This document shows, in pieces, positions 32,865-42,481 of a stretch of DNA of 64,000 bases. The stretch's first letter is position 1; each line of letters starts with the position of its first letter. Made by a program: the position numbers and the translations under genes. The stretch is taken from positions 34,784 through 98,783 of the forward strand of contig CAIJNL010000008.1 of the NCBI GenBank assembly GCA_903822005.1, written 5' to 3'. Under the pieces are notes generated by a model. That model was not told the origin of the DNA and did no database searches. It saw only the letters and a list, made by a program, of their open reading frames with translations. The DNA comes from an uncultured Nitrospiraceae bacterium. GTDB taxonomy: Bacteria; Nitrospirota; Thermodesulfovibrionia; Thermodesulfovibrionales; Dissulfurispiraceae.

Positions 32865-34274
32865 CTATTTATTTATGGCAGTTTTATACTCTTCTTCAAG
32901 AAAAGCCCTGTAATTCTGCAGGCTCTCCTCACTATCAGCCTCTATCCTCATAACAATGACCGGCTGAGTGTTGCTTGTCCTGACGAGTCCCCAGCCATTC
33001 TCGAACAGGATCCTTGCTCCATCAGTTGTATCTATATCAAGGACCTTGTGTGCAGCACCGCCATGTTTATTATATGCCACAAACCTGTTAATAATCCTGC
33101 CAGCTACCGCAGTTTTTTTCTCATCTGGACAGTCAAGCCTGATCTCGGGCGTGTAATAGAGCCTGGGTATGTCAGAAAGCAATTCCGAGATATCTTTCCC
33201 TGTCTTTTTCATGATCTCTACAAGCCTGAACGTGGTATATAGTGCGTCATCGAAGCCGAAATAGCGATCAGCGATAAATATGTGGCCGCTGAATTCGCCT
33301 GCCAGCAGCGCCCCCTCATCCCTCATCTTCTGCTTGATAAGCGAATGACCGGTCTTCCACATTAGTGGTCTGCCGCCATGCTTTTTTATATCGTCGAAGA
33401 GAAGCTGCGAACATTTGACGTCGCCTATAACCATGGCGCCGGGATGCTCCTTCAGCAGCTCGCGGCCTAAAACAATCAGCAGCTGATCACCCCATACGAC
33501 ATCACCGTCCCTGTTTACGACACCTATCCTGTCTGCATCCCCGTCGTATCCGACCCCTATGTCTGCACGGGACTGCATAGTTTCCGCAATGAGGTCCCTG
33601 ATGTACTCTACAACAGTAGGGTCAGGATGGTGGTTTGGAAAATTTCCGTCGGGCTCGCAATAAAGAGGGATTACATCACATCCGATGGCAGAAAGTATAT
33701 CGGGTAAAACAGGACCGGCCGTGCCGTTGCCCGCGTCTATAACAACCTTGAGACGTCTGAATTCGGGCCCGGCAAGATAAGAAAATTCTGCGAGCATATA
33801 CTTCTTATATTCATCGATGATATCGAGTTGTTCGACCCCTCCTTTAACAGAGGAGGTATCCCAAGCAGAGTCCAGGATGATCTTCTTCAGAGCCTGAATG
33901 CCTTTGCCATGTATTGTTTCCCTGCCTATGCTGATCTTGAAGCCATTATATTCGGGCGGATTATGGCTTCCCGTAATCATAATGCCGCCATCAAGGCTGT
34001 GCGTGGCTATCGAAAAGTACTGCAGAGGGGTAGGACATACCCCAAGATCAACGGCATCTATGCCGCCAGACCGAATGCCCTCGATGACTGCCGCCGCCAG
34101 TTCATCAGAACTCAGCCTTACATCTCTGCCTATGCTCGCTTTTTTTGCATTGGGATGTGACCGTTTCAATAAAACCGTAAAGGCCTTTCCAAGGGCGAAG
34201 GCCACATCTTTATCTATGTCCCGTCCGACTATGCCCCGGACATCATATTCACGGAATATTTTTTCACTGATCAT
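32865..34274 (-). CDS. Phosphomannomutase/phosphoglucomutase
   Basis: 469 residues. Phosphoserine loop TGSHNPPEYNGFK (S103), metal loop DGDADRIG and sugar-specificity loop GEFSGHIF identify the AlgC-type enzyme that interconverts hexose 6- and 1-phosphates. It supplies mannose-1-phosphate to ManC and possibly glucose-1-phosphate to the rfbB pathway. The start overlaps the rfbB stop. Confidence 0.93.
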   Translation of the reverse strand: MISEKIFREYDVRGIVGRDIDKDVAFALGKAFTVLLKRSHPNAKKASIGRDVRLSSDELAAAVIEGIRSGGIDAVDLGVCPTPLQYFSIATHSLDGGIMITGSHNPPEYNGFKISIGRETIHGKGIQALKKIILDSAWDTSSVKGGVEQLDIIDEYKKYMLAEFSYLAGPEFRRLKVVIDAGNGTAGPVLPDILSAIGCDVIPLYCEPDGNFPNHHPDPTVVEYIRDLIAETMQSRADIGVGYDGDADRIGVVNRDGDVVWGDQLLIVLGRELLKEHPGAMVIGDVKCSQLLFDDIKKHGGRPLMWKTGHSLIKQKMRDEGALLAGEFSGHIFIADRYFGFDDALYTTFRLVEIMKKTGKDISELLSDIPRLYYTPEIRLDCPDEKKTAVAGRIINRFVAYNKHGGAAHKVLDIDTTDGARILFENGWGLVRTSNTQPVIVMRIEADSEESLQNYRAFLEEEYKTAINK

Positions 34275-35326
34275 CAGCTTCTATCTCCATAGTTCTTTGC
34301 GATCCACTTCCTGTATTCCCCTGTCTTGACCTTTTCAATCCATTCGTTATTTTCGAGGTACCACCTAATGGTCTTTCTGAGGCCGGATTCGAAGGTCTCT
34401 TTCGGTCTCCAGCCAAGTTCCCCACTAATCTTTGAAGCATCTATCGCATACCTGAGATCATGTCCCGGCCTGTCGGCCACATAAGTTATCAAGCCTTCCA
34501 AAGCAGCAAGTGGTTTACCGGTCTCTTCTGAAAGCACTTTGCAAATTGATCGCACTACGTCAATATTTTTCTTCTCACTGTTGCCGCCGATGTTATAGGT
34601 CTCGCCAACACGCCCTTTTTGGACAACAAGCCATATTGCTTCGCAATGGTCGAGAACATAGAGCCAGTCCCTGACATTGGTGCCTTTGCCATAAATCGGC
34701 AGCGGCTTGCCCTCAAGCGCGTTCAATATCATAAGCGGGATCAGTTTTTCCGGAAACTGGCGCGGACCATAGTTATTCGAGCAATTGCTGAGTTTGATGG
34801 GCAGGCCGTATGTCCGGTTATAGGCCTTCACAATATGATCGCTGGCCGCTTTGGCAGCTGAATAGGGGCTGCTGGGATCGTACCTGGTCTCTTCAGTGAA
34901 AAGACCATTTTCACCAAGGGAACCGTAAACCTCGTCCGTGCTCACATGGTGGAACAGATTATCACCATCTTTTTTCCAATGTGCCCTGCAGGCCTCGAGC
35001 AGATAAAAAGTACCCATGATATTTGTGCGCATGAATGCGTCCGGGTCAGCAATACTTCGGTCAACGTGGCTTTCGGCAGCAAGATGGATAACGCAATCCG
35101 GCCCATATCTCCTGAATGTCTCCGCAACAGCCTCCGGATTGGATATGTCGGTCTTCTCAAATTTATAGTTTGGCGCGCCCTCAATCCCTTTCAGGCTGTG
35201 CAGGTTGGCGGCATATGTGAGATTGTCAAGATTGATAAAAAGTGTGTCAGGCTGCAGGGGTACCAGATAATTCAGCAGATTTGATCCTATGAAACCTGCC
35301 CCCCCAGTTACTATAATTTTTTTCAT
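34274..35326 (-). CDS. rfbB: dTDP-glucose 4,6-dehydratase
   Basis: 350 residues, short-chain dehydrogenase fold: [11 protein letters not shown] (NAD binding), [19 protein letters not shown] and the YSAAK catalytic pair. [14 protein letters not shown] is typical of RmlB. It produces the 4-keto-6-deoxy intermediate for dTDP-rhamnose and related sugars. The other rml genes are not in this window. TAATG overlap with the PilZ gene upstream. Confidence 0.93.
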   Translation of the reverse strand: MKKIIVTGGAGFIGSNLLNYLVPLQPDTLFINLDNLTYAANLHSLKGIEGAPNYKFEKTDISNPEAVAETFRRYGPDCVIHLAAESHVDRSIADPDAFMRTNIMGTFYLLEACRAHWKKDGDNLFHHVSTDEVYGSLGENGLFTEETRYDPSSPYSAAKAASDHIVKAYNRTYGLPIKLSNCSNNYGPRQFPEKLIPLMILNALEGKPLPIYGKGTNVRDWLYVLDHCEAIWLVVQKGRVGETYNIGGNSEKKNIDVVRSICKVLSEETGKPLAALEGLITYVADRPGHDLRYAIDASKISGELGWRPKETFESGLRKTIRWYLENNEWIEKVKTGEYRKWIAKNYGDRS

Positions 35327-35610
35327 TATTTAACCGCCCTCAGGCCGGCCTTGTTCTCCCTTGCCCAAACTACTTCCGCGACAATGTAAGGTTTAACGAT
35401 GTTCATTATACTGCCGCTTTCCAGAGATGCCGGAGAAATAATGCCAAAGCCGGTTTCGCTCATATCAACAATCCTGCAACTCCACGTTTTTCCCGCAGCA
35501 TCTGTCAATTCGGTAGGTATGGCACAGGCGTGCCTTGGTCTGAGCCTTTTTTCGTAATTCGTATCAAAGGTCTGTTTTTTAAAAATAGACGCGAAAATTC
35601 CCATGCCCAT
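35326..35610 (-). CDS. Small PilZ-domain protein
   Basis: 94 residues. Residues about 20-60 carry the c-di-GMP binding motifs of PilZ: RLRPRH (RxxxR) and DMSETG (DxSxxG). It is a single-domain protein and the first gene of the rfbB-phosphomannomutase-manC unit, with a 1-nt overlap to rfbB, so it may tie polysaccharide precursor synthesis to c-di-GMP. An alternative ATG lies two codons downstream. Confidence 0.75.
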   Translation of the reverse strand: MGMGIFASIFKKQTFDTNYEKRLRPRHACAIPTELTDAAGKTWSCRIVDMSETGFGIISPASLESGSIMNIVKPYIVAEVVWARENKAGLRAVK

Positions 35611-35656
35611 TCTCCCTATTGCCGGCTGATCATTAAATTGCTTTTACCCCGGGTTG

Positions 35657-35684
35657 ATCATAATTTAAACAAAATTGGAAGCAA
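35657..35684 (-). promoter_or_regulatory. Promoter of the pilZ-rfbB-manB-manC unit
   Basis: On the minus strand TTGCTT (35684-35679), a 16-nt spacer, then TATGAT (35662-35657). It starts transcription about 40 nt before the PilZ start codon. The -35 overlaps an AATTGCTT/AAGCAATT inverted repeat. Confidence 0.45.
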
Positions 35685-35751
35685 TTGCAACAGGTCTTTT
35701 ATAAATGAAACCCGTTGCCCGATCCTTATACGCTCTTCGCAGGCAACAGCA

Positions 35752-36213
35752 CTAGTCTGTCAGCGCCCTTATCCTGCCTATTATTGCCGTGGTGGATATT
35801 CCATCGGTGAAGGCCAGGCTATGGATCTCTGGCACAATGTCAGCGCCGATTATGTCCTCTTTTTTCCAGTCCCCACCCTTGACAAGCACGTCCGGTCTGA
35901 GGGATTTGATCAATTCATAGGGGGTATCTTCGGTAAAAAGTACAACATAGTCAACCATCTCCAGGGCAGCCAGCACTTCGGCCCTCTGTGACTCATTATT
36001 GACCGGTCGTCCGGGCTTGAGCCTGCTGACAGAAGCATCGGAATTAAGGCCTATTACCAGCAGGTCTCCGAGCGCGTGGGCCTCCCTGAGATAACGGACA
36101 TGTCCTGCATGGATGATGTCAAAGCAGCCGTTGGTAAAGACAATACGCTTGCCTTTGTCCCTGTGGGCGGAAAGCACTTTTATTAGTTCATCAAGAGGCA
36201 GAATCTTTGCCAT
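35752..36213 (-). CDS. rfaE2: D-glycero-beta-D-manno-heptose 1-phosphate adenylyltransferase
   Basis: 153 residues. FTNGCFDIIHAGHVRYL carries the HxGH nucleotidyltransferase motif; VKGGDW and the end GISTTAIIGRI are family features. It is a single-domain protein (equivalent to the C-terminal half of HldE) and forms ADP-heptose for LPS inner core. No kinase domain (RfaE1) is encoded next to it. Last gene of the uppS operon, overlapping the Nudix gene by 23 nt. Confidence 0.93.
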   Translation of the reverse strand: MAKILPLDELIKVLSAHRDKGKRIVFTNGCFDIIHAGHVRYLREAHALGDLLVIGLNSDASVSRLKPGRPVNNESQRAEVLAALEMVDYVVLFTEDTPYELIKSLRPDVLVKGGDWKKEDIIGADIVPEIHSLAFTDGISTTAIIGRIRALTD

Positions 36214-36649
36214 TGTTCAGCAATCTCTCCTTTGCAGTCGAAAGTATGTCCCTGTCGCTTCTGTATGCGAGGATTTCTAAAGCCTGGTCGATTGGGAACC
36301 ATCTAGCCTCGTCAACCTCGGGACTGATGTCAGAAGGCTCACCCGATATATATTCGAGCAGAAAATATGTTACGGTTTTTTTGCACTTCGCATTCTCATC
36401 CTTCAGGAAGAACCAGTATGATTTATCGCCAAGCTTGCATATGATCTTTCCGAAAAGCCCGGTTTCCTCGTTGATCTCCCTTACCGCGGCCATTTCAGGG
36501 CTTTCATCCCTGTCTATTATTCCCTTTGGCAATGTCCATACTGTCCTGTTCTTTGTGGCTATCAGCGCAATATTTATTGAGGACCCGGTTTTTTTGTATA
36601 TGACCCCGCCGGACGAATAAAGATACCTGATGGCCGCCGGTTTTGCCAT
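36191..36649 (-). CDS. Nudix hydrolase
   Basis: 152 residues. Complete Nudix box: G-x5-E-x7-REINEETGL. SSGGVIYKKTG and VWTLPKGIIDRDESP resemble diadenosine-polyphosphate-type hydrolases, but the substrate is undetermined. Its start shares one base with the rseP stop, and its 3' end overlaps rfaE2. Confidence 0.88.
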   Translation of the reverse strand: MAKPAAIRYLYSSGGVIYKKTGSSINIALIATKNRTVWTLPKGIIDRDESPEMAAVREINEETGLFGKIICKLGDKSYWFFLKDENAKCKKTVTYFLLEYISGEPSDISPEVDEARWFPIDQALEILAYRSDRDILSTAKERLLNNGKDSAS

Positions 36650-37749
36650 TAGGGCAGGGGCTTGCCGCCGAAGAGCCTGAAGACATCATTATAAATTACG
36701 AGCACCATCAGGCAGAGCAGCAGGGCGATACCCATTTTCTGAATGAAAGCCAGAGTGGAGTCGCTGAGGGGTTTGCCGCGCGCAGCCTCTATCCCCATCA
36801 TAAGGAGATGCCCTCCATCCAGTACAGGGATCGGCAGCAGATTCAATATCCCGAGGTTAACGCTGATAAGCGCCATAAACAGCAGGTAGGCAAGCATGCC
36901 TGCAGAGGCTGCCCTGTTGGACAGCGTGACAATAGCTATGGGACCGCCAACATTCTTTACGGAGATCTCGCCGGTGATAGTCATCCAGATCGAATCATAG
37001 ATCATGGTACCCATCTTGTACGTTGCATAAGCCCCCTGGACCGGCGCATCGAGCAGGGAGGAGCTTTTTATAAAGGTATAGATACCCTGACTGTTCCTCT
37101 TGATACCTACCCGGCCGATGGTAATCTCTTTACCGTCATTGCCTGTTACCTGCTCGGGCTTCGGCGTTATCGTGGCGCTGTAGGTTTCGTCGGAACGCTT
37201 TACAACGAACTGCAAAGGCTTGCCGGGATTCAGCGCGACGACGTTAACGATATCCAGCCATGTGTCGATTTCTGTGCCGTCGATGCTTACTATCCTGTCG
37301 CCCTTTTTCAGGCCGGCCGCTTCTGCCGGATTGCCTGCAACTACCTCATCTATAACGGGCATAAGGTTTTTGAGGTCAGGAACAGGCACTTCCTTGCCCG
37401 CCATAAGCAATGAAGTATAAATGATGAAGGTCAGCAGCACATTGAAGAGGGGGCCGGCCAGCACTATCAGCGCTTTTTTACCCAGGGCCTGGTTCTTGAA
37501 CGAGCGGGCGCTCTCTTCCGCAGAAACAACTTCCTCCGGGTCTTCTCCAAACATCTTCACGTAGCCGCCGAGCGGGATGGCAGAGATGACGTATTCGGTT
37601 TCACCGATCTTTTTGCCGATGATCTTTGGTCCAAAGCCTATCGAAAACTTGAGCACCCTGACTCTGTTCAGTTTGGCAAAGATGAAGTGGCCAAGCTCGT
37701 GCACAAAAATGAGAATACCAAATAGTAATACAGCCATCAGTATATTCAT
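36649..37749 (-). CDS. rseP: RseP-like site-2 intramembrane zinc metalloprotease
   Basis: 366 residues. HELGH (H17, E18, H21) in the first membrane helix, one PDZ domain around residues 120-190 (GNPAEAAGLKKGDRIVSIDG), and NLLPIPVLDGGHL near the C-terminus for the third zinc ligand. E. coli RseP has two PDZ domains; one is visible here. It cleaves membrane-bound anti-sigma factors and signal-peptide remnants. Position between dxr and Nudix in an envelope operon is common. Confidence 0.93.
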   Translation of the reverse strand: MNILMAVLLFGILIFVHELGHFIFAKLNRVRVLKFSIGFGPKIIGKKIGETEYVISAIPLGGYVKMFGEDPEEVVSAEESARSFKNQALGKKALIVLAGPLFNVLLTFIIYTSLLMAGKEVPVPDLKNLMPVIDEVVAGNPAEAAGLKKGDRIVSIDGTEIDTWLDIVNVVALNPGKPLQFVVKRSDETYSATITPKPEQVTGNDGKEITIGRVGIKRNSQGIYTFIKSSSLLDAPVQGAYATYKMGTMIYDSIWMTITGEISVKNVGGPIAIVTLSNRAASAGMLAYLLFMALISVNLGILNLLPIPVLDGGHLLMMGIEAARGKPLSDSTLAFIQKMGIALLLCLMVLVIYNDVFRLFGGKPLP

Positions 37750-38903
37750 TTCCCGATGACCTCAGCAGCCTTTGTTCTCGCCCACTGATCCGTGTTTATC
37801 ACAAGGTCAATGTCCCTTGCTTCTTCAGGCATGTGTGCCTCCATTGTTTTTTCTATTATAACAGGGATGGCGTTAAAGCCGATTATCCCATTCAGAAAGG
37901 CGTGTACAGCCACTTCATTGGCAGCATTAAGCACAGAGGGCATGGTCCCGCCGCACTTCAGGGCTTCGTATGCCAGCCGCAGACACGGGAACGTATTTGT
38001 GTCGGGCTTGAGAAAAGTAAGACTCGACAGCTTTTCCCAGTCAAGAGGCTCCATGACATTACCAAGTCTCTCCGGATATGAAAGGGCGTATGCAATGGGT
38101 CCCTTCATGTCAGGATTGGCGAGCTGGGCAAGACAGCTTCCATCCAGGAATTCGACCAGCGAGTGAACAATGCTCTGCGGATGCACCAGTACGGATATCC
38201 TGTCTGCCGGCATATTGAACAGATAGTGTGCCTCTATGACCTCGAGTCCCTTGTTCATCAGTGTCGCGGAATCAATGGTAATCTTTTTGCCCATCTGCCA
38301 GTTGGGATGGCGCAGTGCGTCGGCGGCAGTCACATGCTCGAGATCCCTGGCGGTCCTGCCAAGGAAGGGCCCGCCGGAAGCAGTCAGTATCACTTTCCTT
38401 ATAGAGTCTGCTTTGTTTCCATTCATGCACTGGAAAAGCGCGCTGTGTTCACTGTCAACAGGCAGCAGCCTGGCACCGGAGTTTCTCACCTCAGTGGTGA
38501 AAATATGGCCCGCCATCACAAGCGTCTCCTTATTGGCCAGGGCAACTGTTTTGCCGGCCCTCACAGCTTTCAGAGTCGGCTGCAGACCGGCTGCTCCGAC
38601 TATGGCCGATATCACGATGTCGGCTTCCGGCATGCCGGCGACATCGGATATACCCTGATGTCCGCAAAGAATCTCAGGCCTGTAGTCATGGCCCGAAAGA
38701 TTGTCATGCAATTCGCTGCTGAGACAGTTGTCTGCAATGGCAACGACCCTGGGTCTGAATCTGATTATTTGCGCCTGGAGGAGAGCGCTGTTATTCCAGG
38801 CTGTAAGTCCGATGACCCTGAAGCGGTCAGGGAATTTGGCTATGACTTCAAGAGCATTCCTGCCGATGGAACCCGTGGAGCCGAGTATGGCTATATTTTT
38901 CAT
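37746..38903 (-). CDS. dxr: 1-deoxy-D-xylulose 5-phosphate reductoisomerase
   Basis: 385 residues. NADPH motif LGSTGSIGRNALEVI, NKETLVMAG, SEHSALFQC and LTASGGPF with downstream HPNW are the family signatures. Makes MEP, the precursor of isoprenoids used by UppS and menaquinone synthesis. 4-nt overlaps with both neighbours. Confidence 0.96.
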   Translation of the reverse strand: MKNIAILGSTGSIGRNALEVIAKFPDRFRVIGLTAWNNSALLQAQIIRFRPRVVAIADNCLSSELHDNLSGHDYRPEILCGHQGISDVAGMPEADIVISAIVGAAGLQPTLKAVRAGKTVALANKETLVMAGHIFTTEVRNSGARLLPVDSEHSALFQCMNGNKADSIRKVILTASGGPFLGRTARDLEHVTAADALRHPNWQMGKKITIDSATLMNKGLEVIEAHYLFNMPADRISVLVHPQSIVHSLVEFLDGSCLAQLANPDMKGPIAYALSYPERLGNVMEPLDWEKLSSLTFLKPDTNTFPCLRLAYEALKCGGTMPSVLNAANEVAVHAFLNGIIGFNAIPVIIEKTMEAHMPEEARDIDLVINTDQWARTKAAEVIGK

Positions 38904-39694
38904 AAAAGTATTTTTAACAGATAGAGTGCAGGGGCGGCAAACAGGATGCTGTCTATCCTGTCGAGGACGCCTCCGTGTCCCGGTATCAAATTGCCCGAAT
39001 CCTTGATGCCCGCATCTCTTTTGAACATGGACTCTACGAGATCTCCGACTATTGTAACAGCCCCGAGAACAGCGCCGGTGATTAATAGGGACGTTAGACC
39101 AGCGCCCTTTATCAGGAAGCTGCCGAAGAGCGCCGCCGCGAGTATGCCTCCCGCTACAGAACCGGCAGCGCCTTCCAGCGTTTTATTCGGGCTCACTTCC
39201 AGATACAGCTTTCTTTTACCAAAATTCTTTCCTATAAAATACGCGAATGAGTCAGCGCTCCACACACAAAGCAGCAGTAATATCAGCAGCTCATAACCCA
39301 TCAGCCTCAAATACCATGCCGACAACAGCAGCGAAGGAATATAAAGGATACCGATTATTGCGGGCGCGATATCAATTAGAGCTGAGGAGGGTCCTTTTAT
39401 GATGAAGAGTCTGGCCGTTGAAATAATTACGAAGATAAGGATGAAAATAACCGGCCAGGCTGTTGCCGCCGCTGAAGGTGTCATAAAATAAGCGGCGCCG
39501 AGCAGGCCTGTGCCGCTCATTATGCCCAGGACAGTCATGGACCCGGAGGTTTTGTACATCGCATAAAACTCATATTGTGCCAGCGCGGAAACCAGGGCCA
39601 GCAGGACAAGAAAAAACACCGGCGACAGTTCCGCGAGGCAGAGATATATAAGGGGGATGGCAATTAGGGCTACAATTACCCTTTTCAGGAGCAT
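38900..39694 (-). CDS. cdsA: Phosphatidate cytidylyltransferase
   Basis: 264 residues, about seven to eight membrane helices. The C-terminal signature begins VGDLVESMFKRDAGIKDSG and ends PGHGGVLDRIDS. Makes CDP-diacylglycerol for phospholipid synthesis. 10-nt overlap with uppS upstream. Confidence 0.95.
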   Translation of the reverse strand: MLLKRVIVALIAIPLIYLCLAELSPVFFLVLLALVSALAQYEFYAMYKTSGSMTVLGIMSGTGLLGAAYFMTPSAAATAWPVIFILIFVIISTARLFIIKGPSSALIDIAPAIIGILYIPSLLLSAWYLRLMGYELLILLLLCVWSADSFAYFIGKNFGKRKLYLEVSPNKTLEGAAGSVAGGILAAALFGSFLIKGAGLTSLLITGAVLGAVTIVGDLVESMFKRDAGIKDSGNLIPGHGGVLDRIDSILFAAPALYLLKILL

Positions 39695-40404
39695 TTAGTC
39701 ACCCCACTCCCGACCTTGCCGAACCTCCTGTCCCTGATCTGGAACTGATACAGGGCCTCAAGGAACTCTTCCCTGGTAAAATCGGGCCATAGGGTATTGG
39801 TAAAAAGGAACTCGGCGTAAGCCGACTGCCAGAGCAGAAAATTGCTCAGCCGCTGTTCACCGCTTGTTCTGATAATCAGATCAGGATCAGGCACGCCGCT
39901 GGTGTCCATATGGCTGTTAACGGCATCTTCGGTTATTTCGTCCGGAGCTATGCCTGACGAGAGTGTCTTTTTTACAGCCCTGACAATCTCATCTCTGCCG
40001 CCGTAGCTCAGGGCGCATTGCAGCAGCAGGCCGGAATTGTCCAAAGTCATGTTCTCAACGTGGCCTATCATGGTGCGTATTTTCGAAGGCAGCTTATCCC
40101 GGTTTCCGATTACCCTGAACTTTATGCTTTTCTCCATGAACAGATTTACGTCGTTGACAAGAAAGGTTTCCAGAAGCTTCATAAGCACCGAAATTTCAGG
40201 CGCGGGCCTGCTCCAGTTCTCGATCGAAAAAGCATAGAGAGAAAGGACCTTAACGCCAACCCCACATGCGGCTGCGGTTATCTCAGAGACCCTCTCCACA
40301 CCCCGCTTATGTCCTTCCGAGCGCGGCAGACCACGTAATTCGGCCCAGCGGCCGTTGCCGTCCATTATGATCCCAACATGTTTTGGGATGGCCATTTCTT
40401 TCAA
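39685..40404 (-). CDS. uppS: Undecaprenyl diphosphate synthase (cis-prenyltransferase)
   Basis: About 239 residues from the TTG at 40404, chosen because GGGGTGAT lies just upstream. A longer TTG start at 40422 would add DIL, which resembles some Gram-positive homologues; an ATG at 40395 is also possible. IIMDGNGRWA with the catalytic Asp, GHKRGVER, and RTSGEQRLSNFLLWQSAYAE identify the enzyme. It makes the lipid carrier for peptidoglycan and O-antigen. Confidence 0.94.
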   Translation of the reverse strand: MKEMAIPKHVGIIMDGNGRWAELRGLPRSEGHKRGVERVSEITAAACGVGVKVLSLYAFSIENWSRPAPEISVLMKLLETFLVNDVNLFMEKSIKFRVIGNRDKLPSKIRTMIGHVENMTLDNSGLLLQCALSYGGRDEIVRAVKKTLSSGIAPDEITEDAVNSHMDTSGVPDPDLIIRTSGEQRLSNFLLWQSAYAEFLFTNTLWPDFTREEFLEALYQFQIRDRRFGKVGSGVTKCS

Positions 40405-40462
40405 AATATCACCCCGTAACAATAAATAAAACTAATAGCTGCAAAATACCAAGGTCTCAATG

Positions 40463-42253
40463 TTATCTGCCCTTGGTCGAAAATAAATAAAGCATCATAG
40501 CTGCGGGATTTTCGCCTTTTAGCAATACTTTGGCGGTATCAAAACTCAGCAGGTAAGGCTTTACCAGTACGAGCAGCCTGTCGCCAATCACGACATAATC
40601 CACTATAGTACCATCCACCTGCTCGAGATAGCTTCGTTCTTCTACAGTAATGCCGTTCCACCAGAAGCTTCTCAGTTCCGAAGACGAGTAGCCGAGGCTC
40701 TTTATACTTACGAATCCGAACATGGGATTGCGCTTTACCGCAAGTACCTCCGCATTGGCAGTCACAAACTTGTCCTTCATTGTCCAGTTGCCTTTGTCGA
40801 GGACTACGTTTCTGGACTCTTTTTTATAGGAATCCTGAAAGCCGCCGAATTCGTCCTTGCTGACCCAGGTCCTGACGCCTTTATCGTTGAAAAAATTAAC
40901 GAACCCGGATTCATCCCAGGCAAAATATCCTCTCCTGCCGTCCGGGGCATATACATACTGGAAATCATAAATATTAAGCCCTTTTTTAATGAATACAGGT
41001 TTCCCTTTAGTAAAACGGCCATTGTTAAACTCAAGCGGGTACAACTGGCCTTCAAATCCGTCCGCATTGGAAAATTCCTGGGCGACTACATTTTTTTCGA
41101 GTGCCCGGATAAACATATTCTCACCCTTCCATATTGGTTTGAACTTGTCGTCCTGCAGGGAAAATATGAAAGAGCGCACCGTGCCGCCTTTATCGGCCCC
41201 TGGTCTCATCGCAGCAGTGTCGTCAGTCGAGTAAGCCATGAGGGCGGATTTGACGCCGGTAGCGGTTGTTACCAATATTTCATCACGGCCATCTTTGTTG
41301 ACATCAAGTGTATCTATCCAGAGAATCTCGCCAGAACCGGGTACGTTAAACTCCCAGAGCGGTTTGAGATCAACGTCGAGCTTGTAGATACCAATATGGG
41401 TATCCGAGGCAAAGACTATGTCGAGCTGTCCGACACCCCTGAAATCTCCAACTGCCATTCGCTTGGCACTAAAGGGGATTTTATATGTGAGGAGAGCTTC
41501 ACCCTGGCGCCAGGCAAAAGCCCCTGCAGAGAATTTAAGCTGTTTGACCGATGCGAGCGCGACGGAAGTCCTGGAGTCCGAGAACAGCTTGCCGTCATTG
41601 ACCCAGTAAAGCTTCTGGGTAATTTCGATAGTATTTTTCAGCTCTTCCGAACTTAATGCCAATATGACTTCGGCTCCCTCCTTCTTTGCCTCGGCCACTA
41701 TTTCAGCGTTGCCTGCAGACTGCAGACCGGTATCGATCAGCTCAAAGCGTCCGGAATCAAGAAGGATGCGAAAATAAGAGTCTCCCAGGTTCCAGTCAAC
41801 ATTACCCTGATAATATAAAATCCTTATTTTCTTCCCTGCTATCTTTACCTTGGCGTCCGCGAAATCAGCAGCCTTGCCCGACACAATCCTGCCTTTTGAG
41901 GATGCAGCGCCGACAGAGCTTATCTCAATAGTGCCGACAGGCATTTCCATCTTGCCCAGATATTCTTTGGTGACAGGATGGGTGAAGGTGGCCCCTTCCT
42001 TGAACGAGGTAAGTCTCATACCCGTCCTGATGGCGGCCCCAGTCCCCTTATTTATGGTCACCATATCTCCATCAACCGAGATGACATCTCCGGTAACCGC
42101 TATGAAATAGGAGGAGATATCAGTTTTGAGTTTTTCGAGAGACTGGTTGAGCGGGCTGGCGGCTGTCGGATTTTTATCTGCCGCCAGGGTACCCGGTATA
42201 TATGCCGCGACAAAAGCCATAAACGTTATTGCTGCCGCGATCTTTCTTATCAT
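40463..42253 (-). CDS. Exported protein with FlgT/CsgG-like N-terminal part and FG-GAP-like propeller repeats
   Basis: 596 residues. Signal peptide at 1-24 (...AAYIPGTLA|AD). Residues about 50-110 (VTGDVISVDGDMVTINKGTG...GMRL) resemble the small beta-domain at the C-terminus of flagellar FlgT-type proteins. Residues about 135-230 look like a periplasmic alpha/beta domain. From about 260 onward FG-GAP/VCBS-like repeats appear: AVGDFRGVGQLDIVF and TLDVNKDGRDEILV, the latter with a calcium-type DxNxDGxDE loop. I do not recognise a named family. It is 58 nt upstream of uppS with no terminator between and may head that operon. Confidence 0.6.
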   Translation of the reverse strand: MIRKIAAAITFMAFVAAYIPGTLAADKNPTAASPLNQSLEKLKTDISSYFIAVTGDVISVDGDMVTINKGTGAAIRTGMRLTSFKEGATFTHPVTKEYLGKMEMPVGTIEISSVGAASSKGRIVSGKAADFADAKVKIAGKKIRILYYQGNVDWNLGDSYFRILLDSGRFELIDTGLQSAGNAEIVAEAKKEGAEVILALSSEELKNTIEITQKLYWVNDGKLFSDSRTSVALASVKQLKFSAGAFAWRQGEALLTYKIPFSAKRMAVGDFRGVGQLDIVFASDTHIGIYKLDVDLKPLWEFNVPGSGEILWIDTLDVNKDGRDEILVTTATGVKSALMAYSTDDTAAMRPGADKGGTVRSFIFSLQDDKFKPIWKGENMFIRALEKNVVAQEFSNADGFEGQLYPLEFNNGRFTKGKPVFIKKGLNIYDFQYVYAPDGRRGYFAWDESGFVNFFNDKGVRTWVSKDEFGGFQDSYKKESRNVVLDKGNWTMKDKFVTANAEVLAVKRNPMFGFVSIKSLGYSSSELRSFWWNGITVEERSYLEQVDGTIVDYVVIGDRLLVLVKPYLLSFDTAKVLLKGENPAAMMLYLFSTKGR

Positions 42254-42298
42254 TGGTATGTTACCCCCAGTTGATCTTATTATAAGTTTAGCATTAAG

Positions 42299-42326
42299 TT
42301 TAAAATATAGCCTGAAAATATGTCAA
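42299..42326 (-). promoter_or_regulatory. Promoter candidate for the propeller-protein gene and uppS operon
   Basis: Minus strand TTGACA (42326-42321), 16-nt spacer, TTTAAA (42304-42299). A TATAAT-like element lies closer to the gene. GGGGG precedes the start codon at 42253. Confidence 0.4.
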
Positions 42327-42380
42327 AAAAATATGGCCTGACGGGCCTTTCATGAGATCAATAGGGCTTGCCGGAAGCAT

Positions 42381-42414
42381 GCCCGTTTTTCGCAGATATT
42401 TTGCGAATGCGGGC
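42381..42414. other. Long interrupted hairpin in the divergent control region before bamD
   Basis: GCCCG (42381-42385) pairs with CGGGC (42410-42414) and, inside it, TTCGCA pairs with TGCGAA around GATATTT. No T-run follows, so it is not a typical terminator. It may be a leader structure of the bamD transcript. Confidence 0.35.
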
Positions 42415-42481
42415 GGTTTGTTAATGCCGCGGGAGGCTTCAATACCTTGACTATTGGGACCCTTAAAGGTTTTAATATCCG

